Assembly (NCBI GenBank): GCA_027343725.1
Contig: DAHWKH010000057.1
Location: 1-34,644 of the forward strand
Origin: Acidiferrobacteraceae bacterium
GTDB lineage: Bacteria; Pseudomonadota; Gammaproteobacteria; Acidiferrobacterales; Acidiferrobacteraceae
Length of the DNA: 34,644 nt
Direction of reading: 5' to 3'
Positions 7,856 through 24,703 of the stretch are shown here, piece after piece (within the stretch, counting starts at the first letter, position 1; each line of letters begins with the position of its first letter). The translations under genes and the position numbers were made by a program. The notes beneath the pieces are model-generated. The model saw only the letters and a program-made list of their open reading frames with translations. It was not told the DNA's origin and did no database searches.

Positions 7856-10273
7856 TCAGAAAAGCCCATGGCTGCGGACCGCCTGCGCCGGGAGCGGCGT
7901 GACCGGTCCGAACTGGCTGTGCAGGGCGGGCCTGCGGCCGGGCACCGTCCCCTTGATGAAGTATTCGCGCATCGCCTGCGGGTTCGAACGCCGGCAGCGC
8001 AGTCCGGTCACGCGATTGATGGTCGCGGTCACGATCCCCTTGGGTTTCGTGAACGGCGTGTCCGGCCGTCCGGCAAGCGCCCCGCCCATGTACTGGACCC
8101 AGATCGGCAAGGCCGCGTGCGCGCCGACCTCGTAACTGCCGAGCGATTTCGGCACCGGGAAACCGACCCAGACGGTGGTCTCGAGATAGGGGCTAAAGCC
8201 CGAGAACCAGGCGTTGCGTTCGTGGTTCGAGGTCCCGGTCTTGCCGGCGAGATCCCGGCGATGCAAGGTCAGGGCGAGCTGGCCCGTGCCCGAGCGGATC
8301 ACGTCCTGCATCATCGTGGTCATGATAAAGGCGTTTTGCGGGCTGATGGCCTGGACCGCGTAATGCGGGTTGCCGGGCGCAAGCGCGCTTCCCGACGGGG
8401 GCGGGACCGTGACCGGGTGGGCGCGCCACACGGTCTTGCCGGCCTCGTTCACGATCTTACGGATAAAGAAGGGGCGCACACGATACCCGCCGTTGGCGAA
8501 CACCGTGTAGCCGCGCGCCATCTCGAGCGGCGTCAGGGTCGCGCTGCCGAGCACCAGCGAGAGGCTGTGGGGCAGCTGCGAGGACTTGAACCCGAAACGC
8601 TCCGCATAGTGCACGGCGTAGCGGATGCCGACCGCGCGCAGGATCCGGATCGAGACCAGGTTGATGGATTGCGCAAGTCCCACCTGCATGCGCGTCAAGC
8701 CGCGAAAATGCCCGGAATAGTTGTGCGGCCGCCAGAGCTCGCCGTGGCGACCGCTGACCGCCACCACCGGCGCCCCGCTGAAGAGGCTCGCCGCGGTATA
8801 GCCCTTGGCGACCGCCGCCGAATACACGAAGGGCTTGAAGCTCGAGCCGGGCTGGCGGTAAGCCTGGATCACGGAGTTGAAGTTGTCGTGATAGAAGTCG
8901 AAGCCGCCGACGAGGGCCGCGATGGCACCGTTGTCCGGGCGCAGGGACACGAGCGCGGCATACGGCCGCGGGATCTCGGACAGCGCCCAGCGCGCCTTGC
9001 CTTCGTGCTGCAGGTACACGACATCCCCCACGGCCAGGATATCGGAGGCACTCCGGGGCGCCGGCCCCTCGGCGTCGACGCTGACGAAGCGCGCGGCCCA
9101 CTGCAGCCCCGGCCAGCCCACGCGCACGCGGCGGTGATCGAGGTCGTAGGCCTCGACCGAGTGGTGGCCGACGGCGGTGACGATCGCCGGCACGAGGCCG
9201 CCCACCGTCTGATAGGGTTTCAGGTCGTGATTGAGCGCGTGGCGGCTGACGGAACCCGACAAGGGCACGACGGCCGTCGGCCCATAGTAGCCGTGGCGGC
9301 GGTTGTAGGCGAGAAGGCCCGCGCGCACCGACTGGTCGGCCGCCGTCTGCTCGCGCGCCCCCAGGGTCGTGTAGACGCGGTAGCCGCCATCGTAGGTCTT
9401 GTGCTTGCCGTAGTGCTTCACCATATACTCGCGCACCATTTCCGCCACGTAGGGGGCGTGCACCTGATAATGAATGGTATGGGCGCGCGTCGCGACCGGC
9501 GAGGCGTTGGCGGCGGCGTATTGGGCGGCGGTGATGTCGCCGAGGGCGCGCATGCGTTGGAGCACGTATTGGCGGCGCCGGCGCGCGTTGTGCGGGTGCT
9601 GGATCGGGTTGTCGGCCGACGGCGCTTGCGGCAGGCCCGCCAGCATCGCGAGTTCGGGGAGCGAGAGCTTTTTCAGGGGCTTGCCGTAATAGACGTGGGC
9701 CGCGGCGCCGAAGCCGTAGGCGTGGTTGCCGAGGAAGATCTTGTTGAGATAGAGCGTCAGGATGGTGTTCTTGCTGAGCTCCCGGGCGATCTTGAAGGAC
9801 AGCAGCACCTCCTTGATCTTGCGCGTGAACGTCTTCCTCGGGGTGAGGAAGTAGTTGCGCGCGACCTGCATGGTGATGGTGCTCGCGCCCTGGGCCTTGC
9901 GCCCCGTCACGACATCGACCCACGCGGCGCGCAGGATGCCCAGGGGATCGATGCCGGGGTTGGTGTAGAAGTTCTTGTCTTCGGCCGCGAGCACCGCCTG
10001 GACGAGCGTCGGCGGGACCTGTTTCAAGGTCACGGGCATGCGCTCCTCGTTCCCGAACTGGGCGATGAGCTTGCCGTGGCGCGTCAGGACCTGGAGCGGG
10101 GCCCGCAGGCGCTTTTTCGTGATGTCATGGACCGAGGGGAGGGTCGGCGCGAACACCAGGGCCGTCACTCCGGCGACCAGCACGCCGGCGGCGAACAGCC
10201 CGAAGAAGAGGATGAGCAACCGAAATCCGAGCCGGCGCCGCAATGGCCCTCCGGGCGTGCGTGTAGGGTCCAT
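7856..10273 (-). CDS. mrcA: Penicillin-binding protein 1A (bifunctional transglycosylase/transpeptidase)
   Basis: EDKNFYTNPGIDPLGILRAAWVDVVTGRKAQGASTITMQVARNYFL (GT51); QPGSSFKPFVYSAAVAKG and KTGTSN (transpeptidase motifs). Confidence 0.96.
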   Translation of the reverse strand: MDPTRTPGGPLRRRLGFRLLILFFGLFAAGVLVAGVTALVFAPTLPSVHDITKKRLRAPLQVLTRHGKLIAQFGNEERMPVTLKQVPPTLVQAVLAAEDKNFYTNPGIDPLGILRAAWVDVVTGRKAQGASTITMQVARNYFLTPRKTFTRKIKEVLLSFKIARELSKNTILTLYLNKIFLGNHAYGFGAAAHVYYGKPLKKLSLPELAMLAGLPQAPSADNPIQHPHNARRRRQYVLQRMRALGDITAAQYAAANASPVATRAHTIHYQVHAPYVAEMVREYMVKHYGKHKTYDGGYRVYTTLGAREQTAADQSVRAGLLAYNRRHGYYGPTAVVPLSGSVSRHALNHDLKPYQTVGGLVPAIVTAVGHHSVEAYDLDHRRVRVGWPGLQWAARFVSVDAEGPAPRSASDILAVGDVVYLQHEGKARWALSEIPRPYAALVSLRPDNGAIAALVGGFDFYHDNFNSVIQAYRQPGSSFKPFVYSAAVAKGYTAASLFSGAPVVAVSGRHGELWRPHNYSGHFRGLTRMQVGLAQSINLVSIRILRAVGIRYAVHYAERFGFKSSQLPHSLSLVLGSATLTPLEMARGYTVFANGGYRVRPFFIRKIVNEAGKTVWRAHPVTVPPPSGSALAPGNPHYAVQAISPQNAFIMTTMMQDVIRSGTGQLALTLHRRDLAGKTGTSNHERNAWFSGFSPYLETTVWVGFPVPKSLGSYEVGAHAALPIWVQYMGGALAGRPDTPFTKPKGIVTATINRVTGLRCRRSNPQAMREYFIKGTVPGRRPALHSQFGPVTPLPAQAVRSHGLF

Positions 10274-10300
10274 AAAGTCTCGATCCGCAGGAATGTCCCA

Positions 10301-10329
10301 AGTATAAGGCGAAACACCGCGACCCCCAA
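10301..10329 (-). promoter_or_regulatory. Candidate sigma70-type promoter for mrcA (TTGGGG - 17 bp - TATACT)
   Basis: Minus-strand hexamers read directly; -10 at 10301-10306, -35 at 10324-10329. Confidence 0.5.
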
Positions 10330-10336
10330 AGAGTAT

Positions 10337-10366
10337 TTGTCACCGCGGCATTTCGTGATCTATAGT
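10337..10366 (+). promoter_or_regulatory. Candidate sigma70-type promoter for pilMNOPQ (TTGTCA - 18 bp - TATAGT)
   Basis: -35 at 10337-10342, -10 at 10361-10366, about 60 bp upstream of the pilM TTG start. Confidence 0.5.
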
Positions 10367-10425
10367 CAGTTAAGCTCATCTAAAGAGCGATTTACCGGGC
10401 ATAAGTTCCGGGAAAAGGGAGGAAA

Positions 10426-11490
10426 TTGGCTCTACTCAACCGCAAAACCCCGCCGCTCGTCGGCCTGGACATCAGTACGTCGTCGATCAAGGTGCTGGAG
10501 TTGAGCCGAAACCAGAACCAGTATCGCGTGGAGCGTTACGCGGTGGAGCCCCTGCCGCAGAACGCGATCGTCGAGCGCGCGATCGCCGATATCGAACAGG
10601 TGGCGGCGACCATCGACCGCGCCATCAAGCGTTCGGGCACGCGGCTGCGGCACGTCGCGGTCGCGGTCGCCGCCACCCAGGCCATCAGCAAGTCCCTGCG
10701 CATGCCGGCGGGGCTCACGGAGACCGAGCTCCAGACCCAGATCGAGATGGAGGCCGAGCATTACATCCCCTATCCGCTGAACGAGGTGAATCTCGATTTC
10801 CAGGTGCTGGGGCCGGCCGAGGACAACGCCGAGGAGGTGGAGGTGCTGATCGCAGCCTGCCGCAAGGAGGTCGTGGACGACTATCTGGCCGTGATCCAGA
10901 CACACGGTTACCAGGCCCAGATCGTGGACATCGAGACCTACGCGATGGAGAACGCCTATGCGCTCATCGCCGAACACATGGCCGGCGGGGGGCTTGAGAA
11001 GACGGTCGCGGTTTACGACATCGGTGCCACCACCATGACCCTGAACGTCATGCACGACAAGCGCTCGGTCTACAGCCGCTCGCACAGTTTCGGCGGGCGC
11101 CAGCTCACCGAGGAGATCCAGCACCGTTACGGCCTGTCGTACGAGGAGGCGGGGCTTGCCAAGAAGCAGGGGGGCCTGCCCAACAACTACGAGTCCGAGG
11201 TCCTGGCGCCGTTCACGGAGGCCTTGTGTCAGGAGGTGATGCGCGCCCTGCAGTTTTTTTACTCCTCGAGCCCCTTCAACGCCGTCGACCTCATTCTGCT
11301 CGCCGGGGGCTGCGCCCAGATCCCGGGCATCGACAAGCGGATCGCGAGCCGCCTCGGCGTGCCGGCGGCGGTCGCCAACCCGTTCGCCGGCATGAGCCTC
11401 TCGTCGCGCATCAAGCCGCAGATTTTCACAAATGAGACCCCGTCGCTCATGGTCGGCTGCGGGCTCGCGTTGCGGAGTTTCGCGCTATGA
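10426..11490 (+). CDS. pilM: Type IV pilus assembly ATPase-like protein PilM
   Basis: LLNRKTPPLVGLDISTSSIKVLELS; VAVYDIGATTMTLNVM; TTG start preceded by GGGAGGAAA. Confidence 0.94.
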   Translation: MALLNRKTPPLVGLDISTSSIKVLELSRNQNQYRVERYAVEPLPQNAIVERAIADIEQVAATIDRAIKRSGTRLRHVAVAVAATQAISKSLRMPAGLTETELQTQIEMEAEHYIPYPLNEVNLDFQVLGPAEDNAEEVEVLIAACRKEVVDDYLAVIQTHGYQAQIVDIETYAMENAYALIAEHMAGGGLEKTVAVYDIGATTMTLNVMHDKRSVYSRSHSFGGRQLTEEIQHRYGLSYEEAGLAKKQGGLPNNYESEVLAPFTEALCQEVMRALQFFYSSSPFNAVDLILLAGGCAQIPGIDKRIASRLGVPAAVANPFAGMSLSSRIKPQIFTNETPSLMVGCGLALRSFAL

Positions 11491-12065
11491 TGCGCCTGAA
11501 TCTCCTGCCGTGGCGCGAGCAACGGCGCAAGGAACGCGAGGGCCAGCTCTTGCGTCTGACGGCGCTTGCCTGGGTCGGCGTGCTGCTGGTGCTTTTCTAT
11601 GTCCATCTGCAGCTCGGTTCGCTCGTGACCCATCAGCAGGCCCGCAACGGCTACCTCCAGCAGCAGATCGGGCTCATGAATACCCAAATCCACAAGATCG
11701 CCTTGATCAAGAAGGCGCGCGCGGCGCTTTTGTCGCGCATGCACGTGATCGAGCGGTTGCAGATGGACCGCATGCAGATCGTGCACAGCTTCAATGGACT
11801 AGCGCTCGCGGTGCCCGCGGGCGTCTATCTGACGGCGGTCACCGAGAAGGGCCAGGCCTTTACGATCGCAGGCGTCGCGCAGTCGAACGAGCGGATCTCG
11901 GAGTTCATGCGCCGCCTTTCGGGCTCGCCGTGGTTCATGAACCCGGTCTTGAACGTCATCAATGTGGTGAAGGCGGGCAATGAGCGGCTGAGCGATTTCA
12001 AGCTCGCGGTCCAGGGCAAGGGCATGCCGCCGAAGAAGAAGGCGCATCCGGTGGTGAGGAGATAA
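11487..12065 (+). CDS. pilN: Type IV pilus assembly protein PilN
   Basis: MMRLNLLPWREQRRKEREGQL plus TM; ATGA overlap with pilM. Confidence 0.93.
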   Translation: MMRLNLLPWREQRRKEREGQLLRLTALAWVGVLLVLFYVHLQLGSLVTHQQARNGYLQQQIGLMNTQIHKIALIKKARAALLSRMHVIERLQMDRMQIVHSFNGLALAVPAGVYLTAVTEKGQAFTIAGVAQSNERISEFMRRLSGSPWFMNPVLNVINVVKAGNERLSDFKLAVQGKGMPPKKKAHPVVRR

Positions 12066-12067
12066 CC

Positions 12068-12670
12068 GTGGAGTGGCAGCAAACCCTCGAGGAACTGAAG
12101 ACCGTCGATCTCAACAATCTGGCGGCGGCGCCTTACTCGGCCAAGGTGGTCGGCGCGGGCTTGTCATGCGTCCTGCTGTTGGTCCTCGGCTATTGGTTTT
12201 TCATCCGCGGACAGATCACGGAGGACAACCAGCTGCGCCACCAGGAGCAGGTCCTGAAGCAGCAATTCGTTCACGAGCGCACCGAGGCCGATGACCTGCC
12301 GGCCTACGAGCAGCAGATGAAGAAGATGAAGGCCCTGTTCGGCGGGCTGCTGCAGGAGCTGCCGGACACCACCCATATGCCGGAGTTCGTGACCGAGGTC
12401 ACGCGCGCCGGCAAGAGCACGGGCCTGAAGTTCGTGCTCCTGAAGCCCGAAGGCGAGGTGCCGAAGGACTTCTATGCCCTGCTTCCGATCCGCCTGACGG
12501 TCGCCGGCACCTACGGCCAGCTCGGCCGTTTCGTGGGCGACATCGCGGCCTTGCCGCGGATCGTGACGCTTGGCGACGTGAAGATCGCCGCGAAAAAGGG
12601 AGACCTGCTCACCATGTCGATGACGGCGCGCACCTACCGCTATCTCAAGCACCGGGTGGTCCGCAAATGA
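12068..12670 (+). CDS. pilO: Type IV pilus assembly protein PilO
   Basis: Single TM then FIRGQI... coiled region and ARTYRYL C-terminus; position between pilN and pilP; GTG start. Confidence 0.92.
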   Translation: MEWQQTLEELKTVDLNNLAAAPYSAKVVGAGLSCVLLLVLGYWFFIRGQITEDNQLRHQEQVLKQQFVHERTEADDLPAYEQQMKKMKALFGGLLQELPDTTHMPEFVTEVTRAGKSTGLKFVLLKPEGEVPKDFYALLPIRLTVAGTYGQLGRFVGDIAALPRIVTLGDVKIAAKKGDLLTMSMTARTYRYLKHRVVRK

Positions 12671-13167
12671 GGACGCGTGTCGTGGCGGCCGTGGCCGCGG
12701 GTCTCTTGCTCGGCGGATGCTCCGGGGGCCAGAACAGCATGAGCGCGCTCGAGCACTTCGTGACGACCGCCGCGGCCGGCTATCACCCGCCGGTGAAGCC
12801 GGTGCCGAAGATCAAGCCGCCGAAGCTCGTCGCGTTCCATATGCGCGGGCGCGTCGACCCCTTCGAGCCGTTTGCCATGCGCCTGCCGGCGCGTAGCCCC
12901 AATCCTTACCATAACCTGCCCAAGGGTCCCCTCCAGCACTATCCGCTCGATGCCCTCACCATGGTGGGCACGCTCGCCGCGGGCCCCCATCTCTGGGCCG
13001 TCGTGATGACGCCGGACGGCTCGTCCTATCGCGTGCGCGTGGGGATGTTGATGGGCCGGCATTACGGCAAGGTCGTTCGCATAACCCCCAAGAAACTCTC
13101 CGTTGTGGAGACCGTGGCCGGCCCGACCGGCTGGGTCAAACAGCCGGCGAGCTTGGATATCAAGTGA
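12667..13167 (+). CDS. pilP: Type IV pilus lipoprotein PilP
   Basis: Lipobox LLLGGC; RVDPFEPF, LDALTMVGTLAAGPHLWAVVMTPDGSSYRVRVGMLMGRHYGKV. Confidence 0.93.
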   Translation: MRTRVVAAVAAGLLLGGCSGGQNSMSALEHFVTTAAAGYHPPVKPVPKIKPPKLVAFHMRGRVDPFEPFAMRLPARSPNPYHNLPKGPLQHYPLDALTMVGTLAAGPHLWAVVMTPDGSSYRVRVGMLMGRHYGKVVRITPKKLSVVETVAGPTGWVKQPASLDIK

Positions 13168-13183
13168 TGAAGGGAGTCTTACC

Positions 13184-15727
13184 ATGATCAAGAAAGCGCT
13201 CGCGACCCTTGTCGTCGCGGTGTTCGCGACGGCCTTGGCCCATGCCGCCACACTCACCGGGCTGTCCTGGGCCGCGACCTCGCGGGCCCCGGCCCTGCGG
13301 CTCGTGATCCGCGGCCATCGCCACGGCCGGGGGCAGACCCTCCATCACGGGCGCGTCCTGCGCGTGGTCTTGAGGCATACCCGCCTCGGGCCGCTCGTCA
13401 AGGACTTGGCCGGTAGCGGCGAGGTGAAGGGGGTGTACCCGTATCTCGCGGATCATGGCAAGGGCGTCGATGTCGACATCCTGCTCCGCAAAAAGGGGTC
13501 CCTGAAGCTCGTGCGCACGGCCTACGGTTACAACGCCCTATTGCCCGGCATCGCGGTGGGGGCCAAGCGCCCCGCGGGCCCCGCGCAGGCGCGCCCGGCC
13601 ATCATGCAGCTGCCCGCACGCCGCAAGGCCGCGGGCAACGCGCTCACGAACATGAGCTTCTTTGCGTTCCCGGGCAATCGCATCGAGCTGCACTTCGTGA
13701 CCCGCCATCGCCCCAAGGCCCCCTCGGCCTTCGTGCTCACGAAGCCCGCCATGATCGTCCTCGACATGCCGGACACGGCCTTGAGCACGCCGCTCAACCA
13801 TCTGCACGTGGGGCAGGGGGACGTGCAAGGCGTGACCGCGGTCGAGGCCAACCACATGACGCGCGTCGTCATCCGGCTCGTCAATTCGGCCGCCTATCGC
13901 GCCTACGTCCGCCCGCACGCCCTGAACGTCGTGGTGGCGAGCCCCAATCTGCGCATCGCGCAGGCGCAGGTGCCGAAGCCCCGCACCCCGGTCTTGCCGC
14001 CCAAGCCGAGTCAGCTCGGGCGCTACCGGATCCGCGCCATCCACTTCCATCGCGGGCGCAACGGCGCGGCCAAGCTCGAGGTGCGCTTGTCGAGCTCCAA
14101 CGTCGCCACGAGCGTGCACAATCGCGGCCACCGCATCGTGTTGACCTTCCATGACACGCACGTCACGCGCGCCCAGGAGCGCCGCCTCGTGGTCACTGAT
14201 TTCGCGACCCCGGTGGACACCATCCGCACCTTCCAGGATCGGCGCAACACGCGCATGGTGCTGCACGCCTACGGCCACTACAACCAAGTCGGCTATCAGG
14301 CGGGGCGCACCTTCCTGTTGCGGGTGACGCCCATCCCGCACCACGTGTATCGCGCCATGGAGCGCAAGAAACACCGCTTCGCGAGCCGCAAGATCACGCT
14401 CAATTTCCAGCACATCGGGGTGCGTGCCGCCTTGCAGGTGCTCGCGAACTTCAGCGGGCTCAATTTCGTGACCACGGGCGCCGTGCACGGAAAGCTCACC
14501 CTCGAATTGCACGCGGTGCCGTGGAAGCAGGCGCTGAACCTGATCCTGAAGATGGAAAACCTCGGCATGCAGCGCACCGGCAACATCATCATGGTGGCGC
14601 CGGCGGCGCAGCTCGCGAAACAGGAGCAGGCCCACCTGGCGGCCGCGGCCGCGGCGCGCAAGCTCGAGCCCTTGGAGACGGTCCTCGTCCGTCTGAATTA
14701 CGCCAAGGCCTCGCAGATCGCGAACGTCCTCAAATCGACGCGGACGGTGGGGCCGTCGGGGCCGGCGATGCCGTTTAGCTCGGTCAGCTACAGCAAGGCC
14801 CTGACGCAGACGACCTCGCTCTTGTCCAAGCGCGGCCAGGTGACGGTCGACAAGCGCACGAACTCGCTCATCATCCAGGACACGCCGCAGCGCATCCGCG
14901 CCATTCGCCGCCTGATCGCGAAGCTCGATCGGCCCGTGCGCCAGGTGTTGATCGAGGCGCGCCTCGTCGAGGCGAACGACGGGTTCAACAAGAGCCTCGG
15001 CGCGCAGCTCGGCCTCAACTACTCCTACAGCACGCCGTCGACGAACATCTCGACCTGCCCCGCGGCCCAATGCGTCAATTCCGGGTCCTCGGGCATGCCG
15101 GGCTCGAAGGCTGGCACGTTGTCCAGCACCTCGCTCGGGGCCTTCAACGTGAACCTGCCGTCGAACGGGATCGGCACGACCTTGCCCGCGACCTTCGCGC
15201 TCACGATCGCGAAACTCGCGAACAACAACCTCCTGAACCTCGAGCTGTCGGCCTTGCAGGCGGAGAACAAGGGCAAGATCATCTCGAGCCCGCGGCTCAT
15301 CACGGCCAACGACCAGAAGGCCTCGATCAAACAGGGCCAGGAGCAGTTCTTCAACCTCGGTTTCGGGCAGAGCATGCTCCAGCAGGCGGTCCTGGGTCTG
15401 TCGGTCACGCCGCAGATCACGCCCGACAACCGCATCATCATGGGCGTGAAGATCACCGACAACAGCTTCGCGAACGCGACCGCGGGGACCTTGGACGAGA
15501 AAAGCATCAAGACCCAGGTGCTCGTGAACAACGGCCAGACGGTGGTGATCGGCGGCATTTATCAGAACAGCCGCCTGCACACGGTCACCAAGGTGCCGCT
15601 CCTCGGAGATATCCCGTTGATCGGCTATCTGTTCCGCAACACGAACGTGGACAACACCCGTACGGAGCTGCTCATTTTCCTGACGCCGCGCATCCTGGCG
15701 CCGTCGCTGTCGCTGCAGTCGGGTTGA
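13184..15727 (+). CDS. pilQ: Type IV pilus secretin PilQ
   Basis: Start set at ATG 13184 (signal peptide MIKKALATLVVAVFATALAHA). AMIN-like repeats, KITLNFQHIGVRAALQVLANFSGLNFV, secretin domain IEARLVEANDGFNKSLGAQLG...TVVIGGIYQNS...VPLLGDIPLIGYLFRN. Confidence 0.94.
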   Translation: MIKKALATLVVAVFATALAHAATLTGLSWAATSRAPALRLVIRGHRHGRGQTLHHGRVLRVVLRHTRLGPLVKDLAGSGEVKGVYPYLADHGKGVDVDILLRKKGSLKLVRTAYGYNALLPGIAVGAKRPAGPAQARPAIMQLPARRKAAGNALTNMSFFAFPGNRIELHFVTRHRPKAPSAFVLTKPAMIVLDMPDTALSTPLNHLHVGQGDVQGVTAVEANHMTRVVIRLVNSAAYRAYVRPHALNVVVASPNLRIAQAQVPKPRTPVLPPKPSQLGRYRIRAIHFHRGRNGAAKLEVRLSSSNVATSVHNRGHRIVLTFHDTHVTRAQERRLVVTDFATPVDTIRTFQDRRNTRMVLHAYGHYNQVGYQAGRTFLLRVTPIPHHVYRAMERKKHRFASRKITLNFQHIGVRAALQVLANFSGLNFVTTGAVHGKLTLELHAVPWKQALNLILKMENLGMQRTGNIIMVAPAAQLAKQEQAHLAAAAAARKLEPLETVLVRLNYAKASQIANVLKSTRTVGPSGPAMPFSSVSYSKALTQTTSLLSKRGQVTVDKRTNSLIIQDTPQRIRAIRRLIAKLDRPVRQVLIEARLVEANDGFNKSLGAQLGLNYSYSTPSTNISTCPAAQCVNSGSSGMPGSKAGTLSSTSLGAFNVNLPSNGIGTTLPATFALTIAKLANNNLLNLELSALQAENKGKIISSPRLITANDQKASIKQGQEQFFNLGFGQSMLQQAVLGLSVTPQITPDNRIIMGVKITDNSFANATAGTLDEKSIKTQVLVNNGQTVVIGGIYQNSRLHTVTKVPLLGDIPLIGYLFRNTNVDNTRTELLIFLTPRILAPSLSLQSG

Positions 15728-15758
15728 TTTCGCGCGCCGTCCCTGGCATACGATCGCC

Positions 15759-16298
15759 ATGGACGCGCGCGGCGGCATTTTCCTGATCGGGCCCATGGGG
15801 GTCGGTAAGTCGACGATCGGGCGGCGTCTCGCCGCCGATCTCGGCCGGACGTTCTGCGACTGCGACCAGGAGATCGAGCGGCGCACGGGGGCCAATATCA
15901 CGCTCATCTTCGCAGTCGAGGGCGAGGATGGATTCCGGCGCCGGGAGAGCGCCATGCTCGAGGAGCTGACGGCGCGCCCCGGCATCGTGCTCGCCACCGG
16001 CGGGGGCGCGATCCTCGCCGAGGGCAATCGCCGGCTCCTGAAGGCCCGCGGCGCCGTCGTCTACCTGGAGGCCGACTGCGCAACCCTCTGGGAACGCGTG
16101 CGCAAGGACCGCGGCCGCCCGCTCCTGAAGACCGATGACCCCCGCGCGCGTCTCGAAACGCTGTATCATGAGCGCGAGCCGCTCTATCGCGCGCTCGCCG
16201 ATCTCATCGTCGGCACGCACCGGCGCTCGCCGCAAGCGGCGGCGCGGCTCATTGCCTGCGGACTGAGGACCCTCGATGCTGTCGACCCTGACGCTTGA
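15759..16298 (+). CDS. aroK: Shikimate kinase
   Basis: [38 protein letters not shown] (P-loop); [10 protein letters not shown]. Confidence 0.94.
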   Translation: MDARGGIFLIGPMGVGKSTIGRRLAADLGRTFCDCDQEIERRTGANITLIFAVEGEDGFRRRESAMLEELTARPGIVLATGGGAILAEGNRRLLKARGAVVYLEADCATLWERVRKDRGRPLLKTDDPRARLETLYHEREPLYRALADLIVGTHRRSPQAAARLIACGLRTLDAVDPDA

Positions 16299-17346
16299 CC
16301 TCCCGGGCGGAGGCTACCCCATTCACATCGGCCCGGGCCTTCTCGAGGAGGGCCGCCTGCTGGCGCAGCCGGTGGTCTCGCTGCGCGCGGCGATCATCAC
16401 CAACACCGTGGTCGCGCCGCTCTATCTCGAGCCCCTGAAGCGCGCCCTGTCCGCCTACGACCCGGTGGTCGTGATCCTCGAAGACGGGGAGGCGCAAAAG
16501 GCGCTCGCGACCATCGACACGATCGTCGGGACCCTGCTTGCCGCCCGGTGCGATCGCGAGACCACGCTCTTCGCCCTCGGCGGCGGCGTCGTCGGCGACA
16601 TCACCGGCTTCACCGCCGCCGTGTATCAGCGCGGCGTGCCCTTCGTGCAGGTCCCGACCACCTTGTTGGCGCAGGTGGACTCCTCGGTCGGCGGCAAGAC
16701 CGGCGTGAATCACGCGCTCGGCAAGAACATGATCGGCAGCTTCTATCAGCCGCGCGCGGTCGTGATCGACACAACGACCCTCGCAAGCCTCCCCGACCGC
16801 GAGCTCTCGGCGGGCCTGGCCGAGGTCATCAAGTACGGCGCGATCGGGGATGCCCTGTTTCTCGCGTGGCTCGAGGATCACATGGAGGCTCTGCGCGCGC
16901 GCGACGAGGACGCCTTGCGGTTCGCGATCGAGACCTCGTGCCGCAGCAAGGCGCGCGTGGTCGCCGCCGACGAGCGGGAGGCCGGCTCCCGGGCGCTTTT
17001 GAACTTCGGCCACACCTTCGGGCACGCCATTGAGGCGGGCGTGGGCTACGGCCGCTGGCTCCATGGCGAGGCCGTGGCGGCGGGCATGGTGATGGCGGCC
17101 CGGCTCTCGCAGAGGCTCGGCCTCATCCCCGAGGCCGACGTGCGGCGCCTCACGCGCCTGATCGCGGCCGCGGGGCTTCCCGTCCGCCCGCCCGAGCTTG
17201 CCACCGAGCGCTTCCTCGCGCTCATGGCCGTCGACAAGAAGGCGCAAGGCGGGCTCTTGCGCCTGGTGTTGCTGCGCGCCCTGGGCGAGGCCTTTCTCAC
17301 GGGCGACGTCCCGCCGGAGGAACTGGCGGCGCTGTTGGCGGCCTGA
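16276..17346 (+). CDS. aroB: 3-dehydroquinate synthase
   Basis: [55 protein letters not shown]; overlaps the aroK 3' end. Confidence 0.95.
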   Translation: MLSTLTLDLPGGGYPIHIGPGLLEEGRLLAQPVVSLRAAIITNTVVAPLYLEPLKRALSAYDPVVVILEDGEAQKALATIDTIVGTLLAARCDRETTLFALGGGVVGDITGFTAAVYQRGVPFVQVPTTLLAQVDSSVGGKTGVNHALGKNMIGSFYQPRAVVIDTTTLASLPDRELSAGLAEVIKYGAIGDALFLAWLEDHMEALRARDEDALRFAIETSCRSKARVVAADEREAGSRALLNFGHTFGHAIEAGVGYGRWLHGEAVAAGMVMAARLSQRLGLIPEADVRRLTRLIAAAGLPVRPPELATERFLALMAVDKKAQGGLLRLVLLRALGEAFLTGDVPPEELAALLAA

Positions 17347-17367
17347 TTAAAGAGGAGTGACTCTTCG

Positions 17368-17396
17368 TTGAATCCCTGGTATCGAGGCAGTATACT
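17368..17396 (+). promoter_or_regulatory. Strong candidate sigma70 promoter TTGAAT - 17 bp - TATACT at the gltB 5' end
   Basis: -35 at 17368-17373, 17-bp spacer, -10 at 17391-17396. Confidence 0.6.
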
Positions 17397-17398
17397 CG

Positions 17399-24353
<6,955 letters not shown>

Positions 24354-24413
24354 GGGGGCAAATCGCCCATTTTGTGGGCATGTATTTCAGATTTTCCTGA
24401 TCGACGCGCGCAC

Positions 24414-24626
24414 TTATTCACATCGGACGCGCTTGTCAAGACCCCCGGCGTCATTGCCGCAAGCGGCCCGCCGCCGGGACCAGTCCGGTATGTAAAGCCC
24501 TGAAAACTTGTGCATTTCTGAAACAGCCTCTTTTTTCATCAGTTTAATCCGAGGCCAGAGATCAGGCCAAAGCCGGAGATCTTCCCGGCGGTTTTCAACA
24601 CAGTTATCAACAGAGTTTGTGGGTAA
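24414..24626. promoter_or_regulatory. Cluster of DnaA-box-like 9-mers in the hemE-priA intergenic region
   Basis: TTATTCACA 24414-24422 (exact TTATNCACA), TTTTCAACA 24592-24600 (2 mismatches to TTATCCACA), TTATCAACA 24604-24612 (1 mismatch), TTACCCACA on minus 24618-24626 (1 mismatch). Confidence 0.45.
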
Positions 24627-24703
24627 CGCGGAATTGCTTTCCGAACCAGTCGGTTAGCGCGAGAATGGCAGAAGGGATCCGGGCTTTGGGGGGCGTTCAG
24701 GGC

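Noticed and set aside
7493-10504. 1003-aa plus-strand ORF
   Set aside because: Antisense to mrcA, which has all expected PBP1A motifs.
13538-16027. 829-aa minus-strand ORF
   Set aside because: Antisense to pilQ/aroK; no recognisable domain.
24354-24664. Calling the hemE-priA gap the chromosomal origin
   Set aside because: No dnaA, dnaN or gidA nearby, only one exact box and three degenerate ones; kept as a DnaA-box-cluster observation only.
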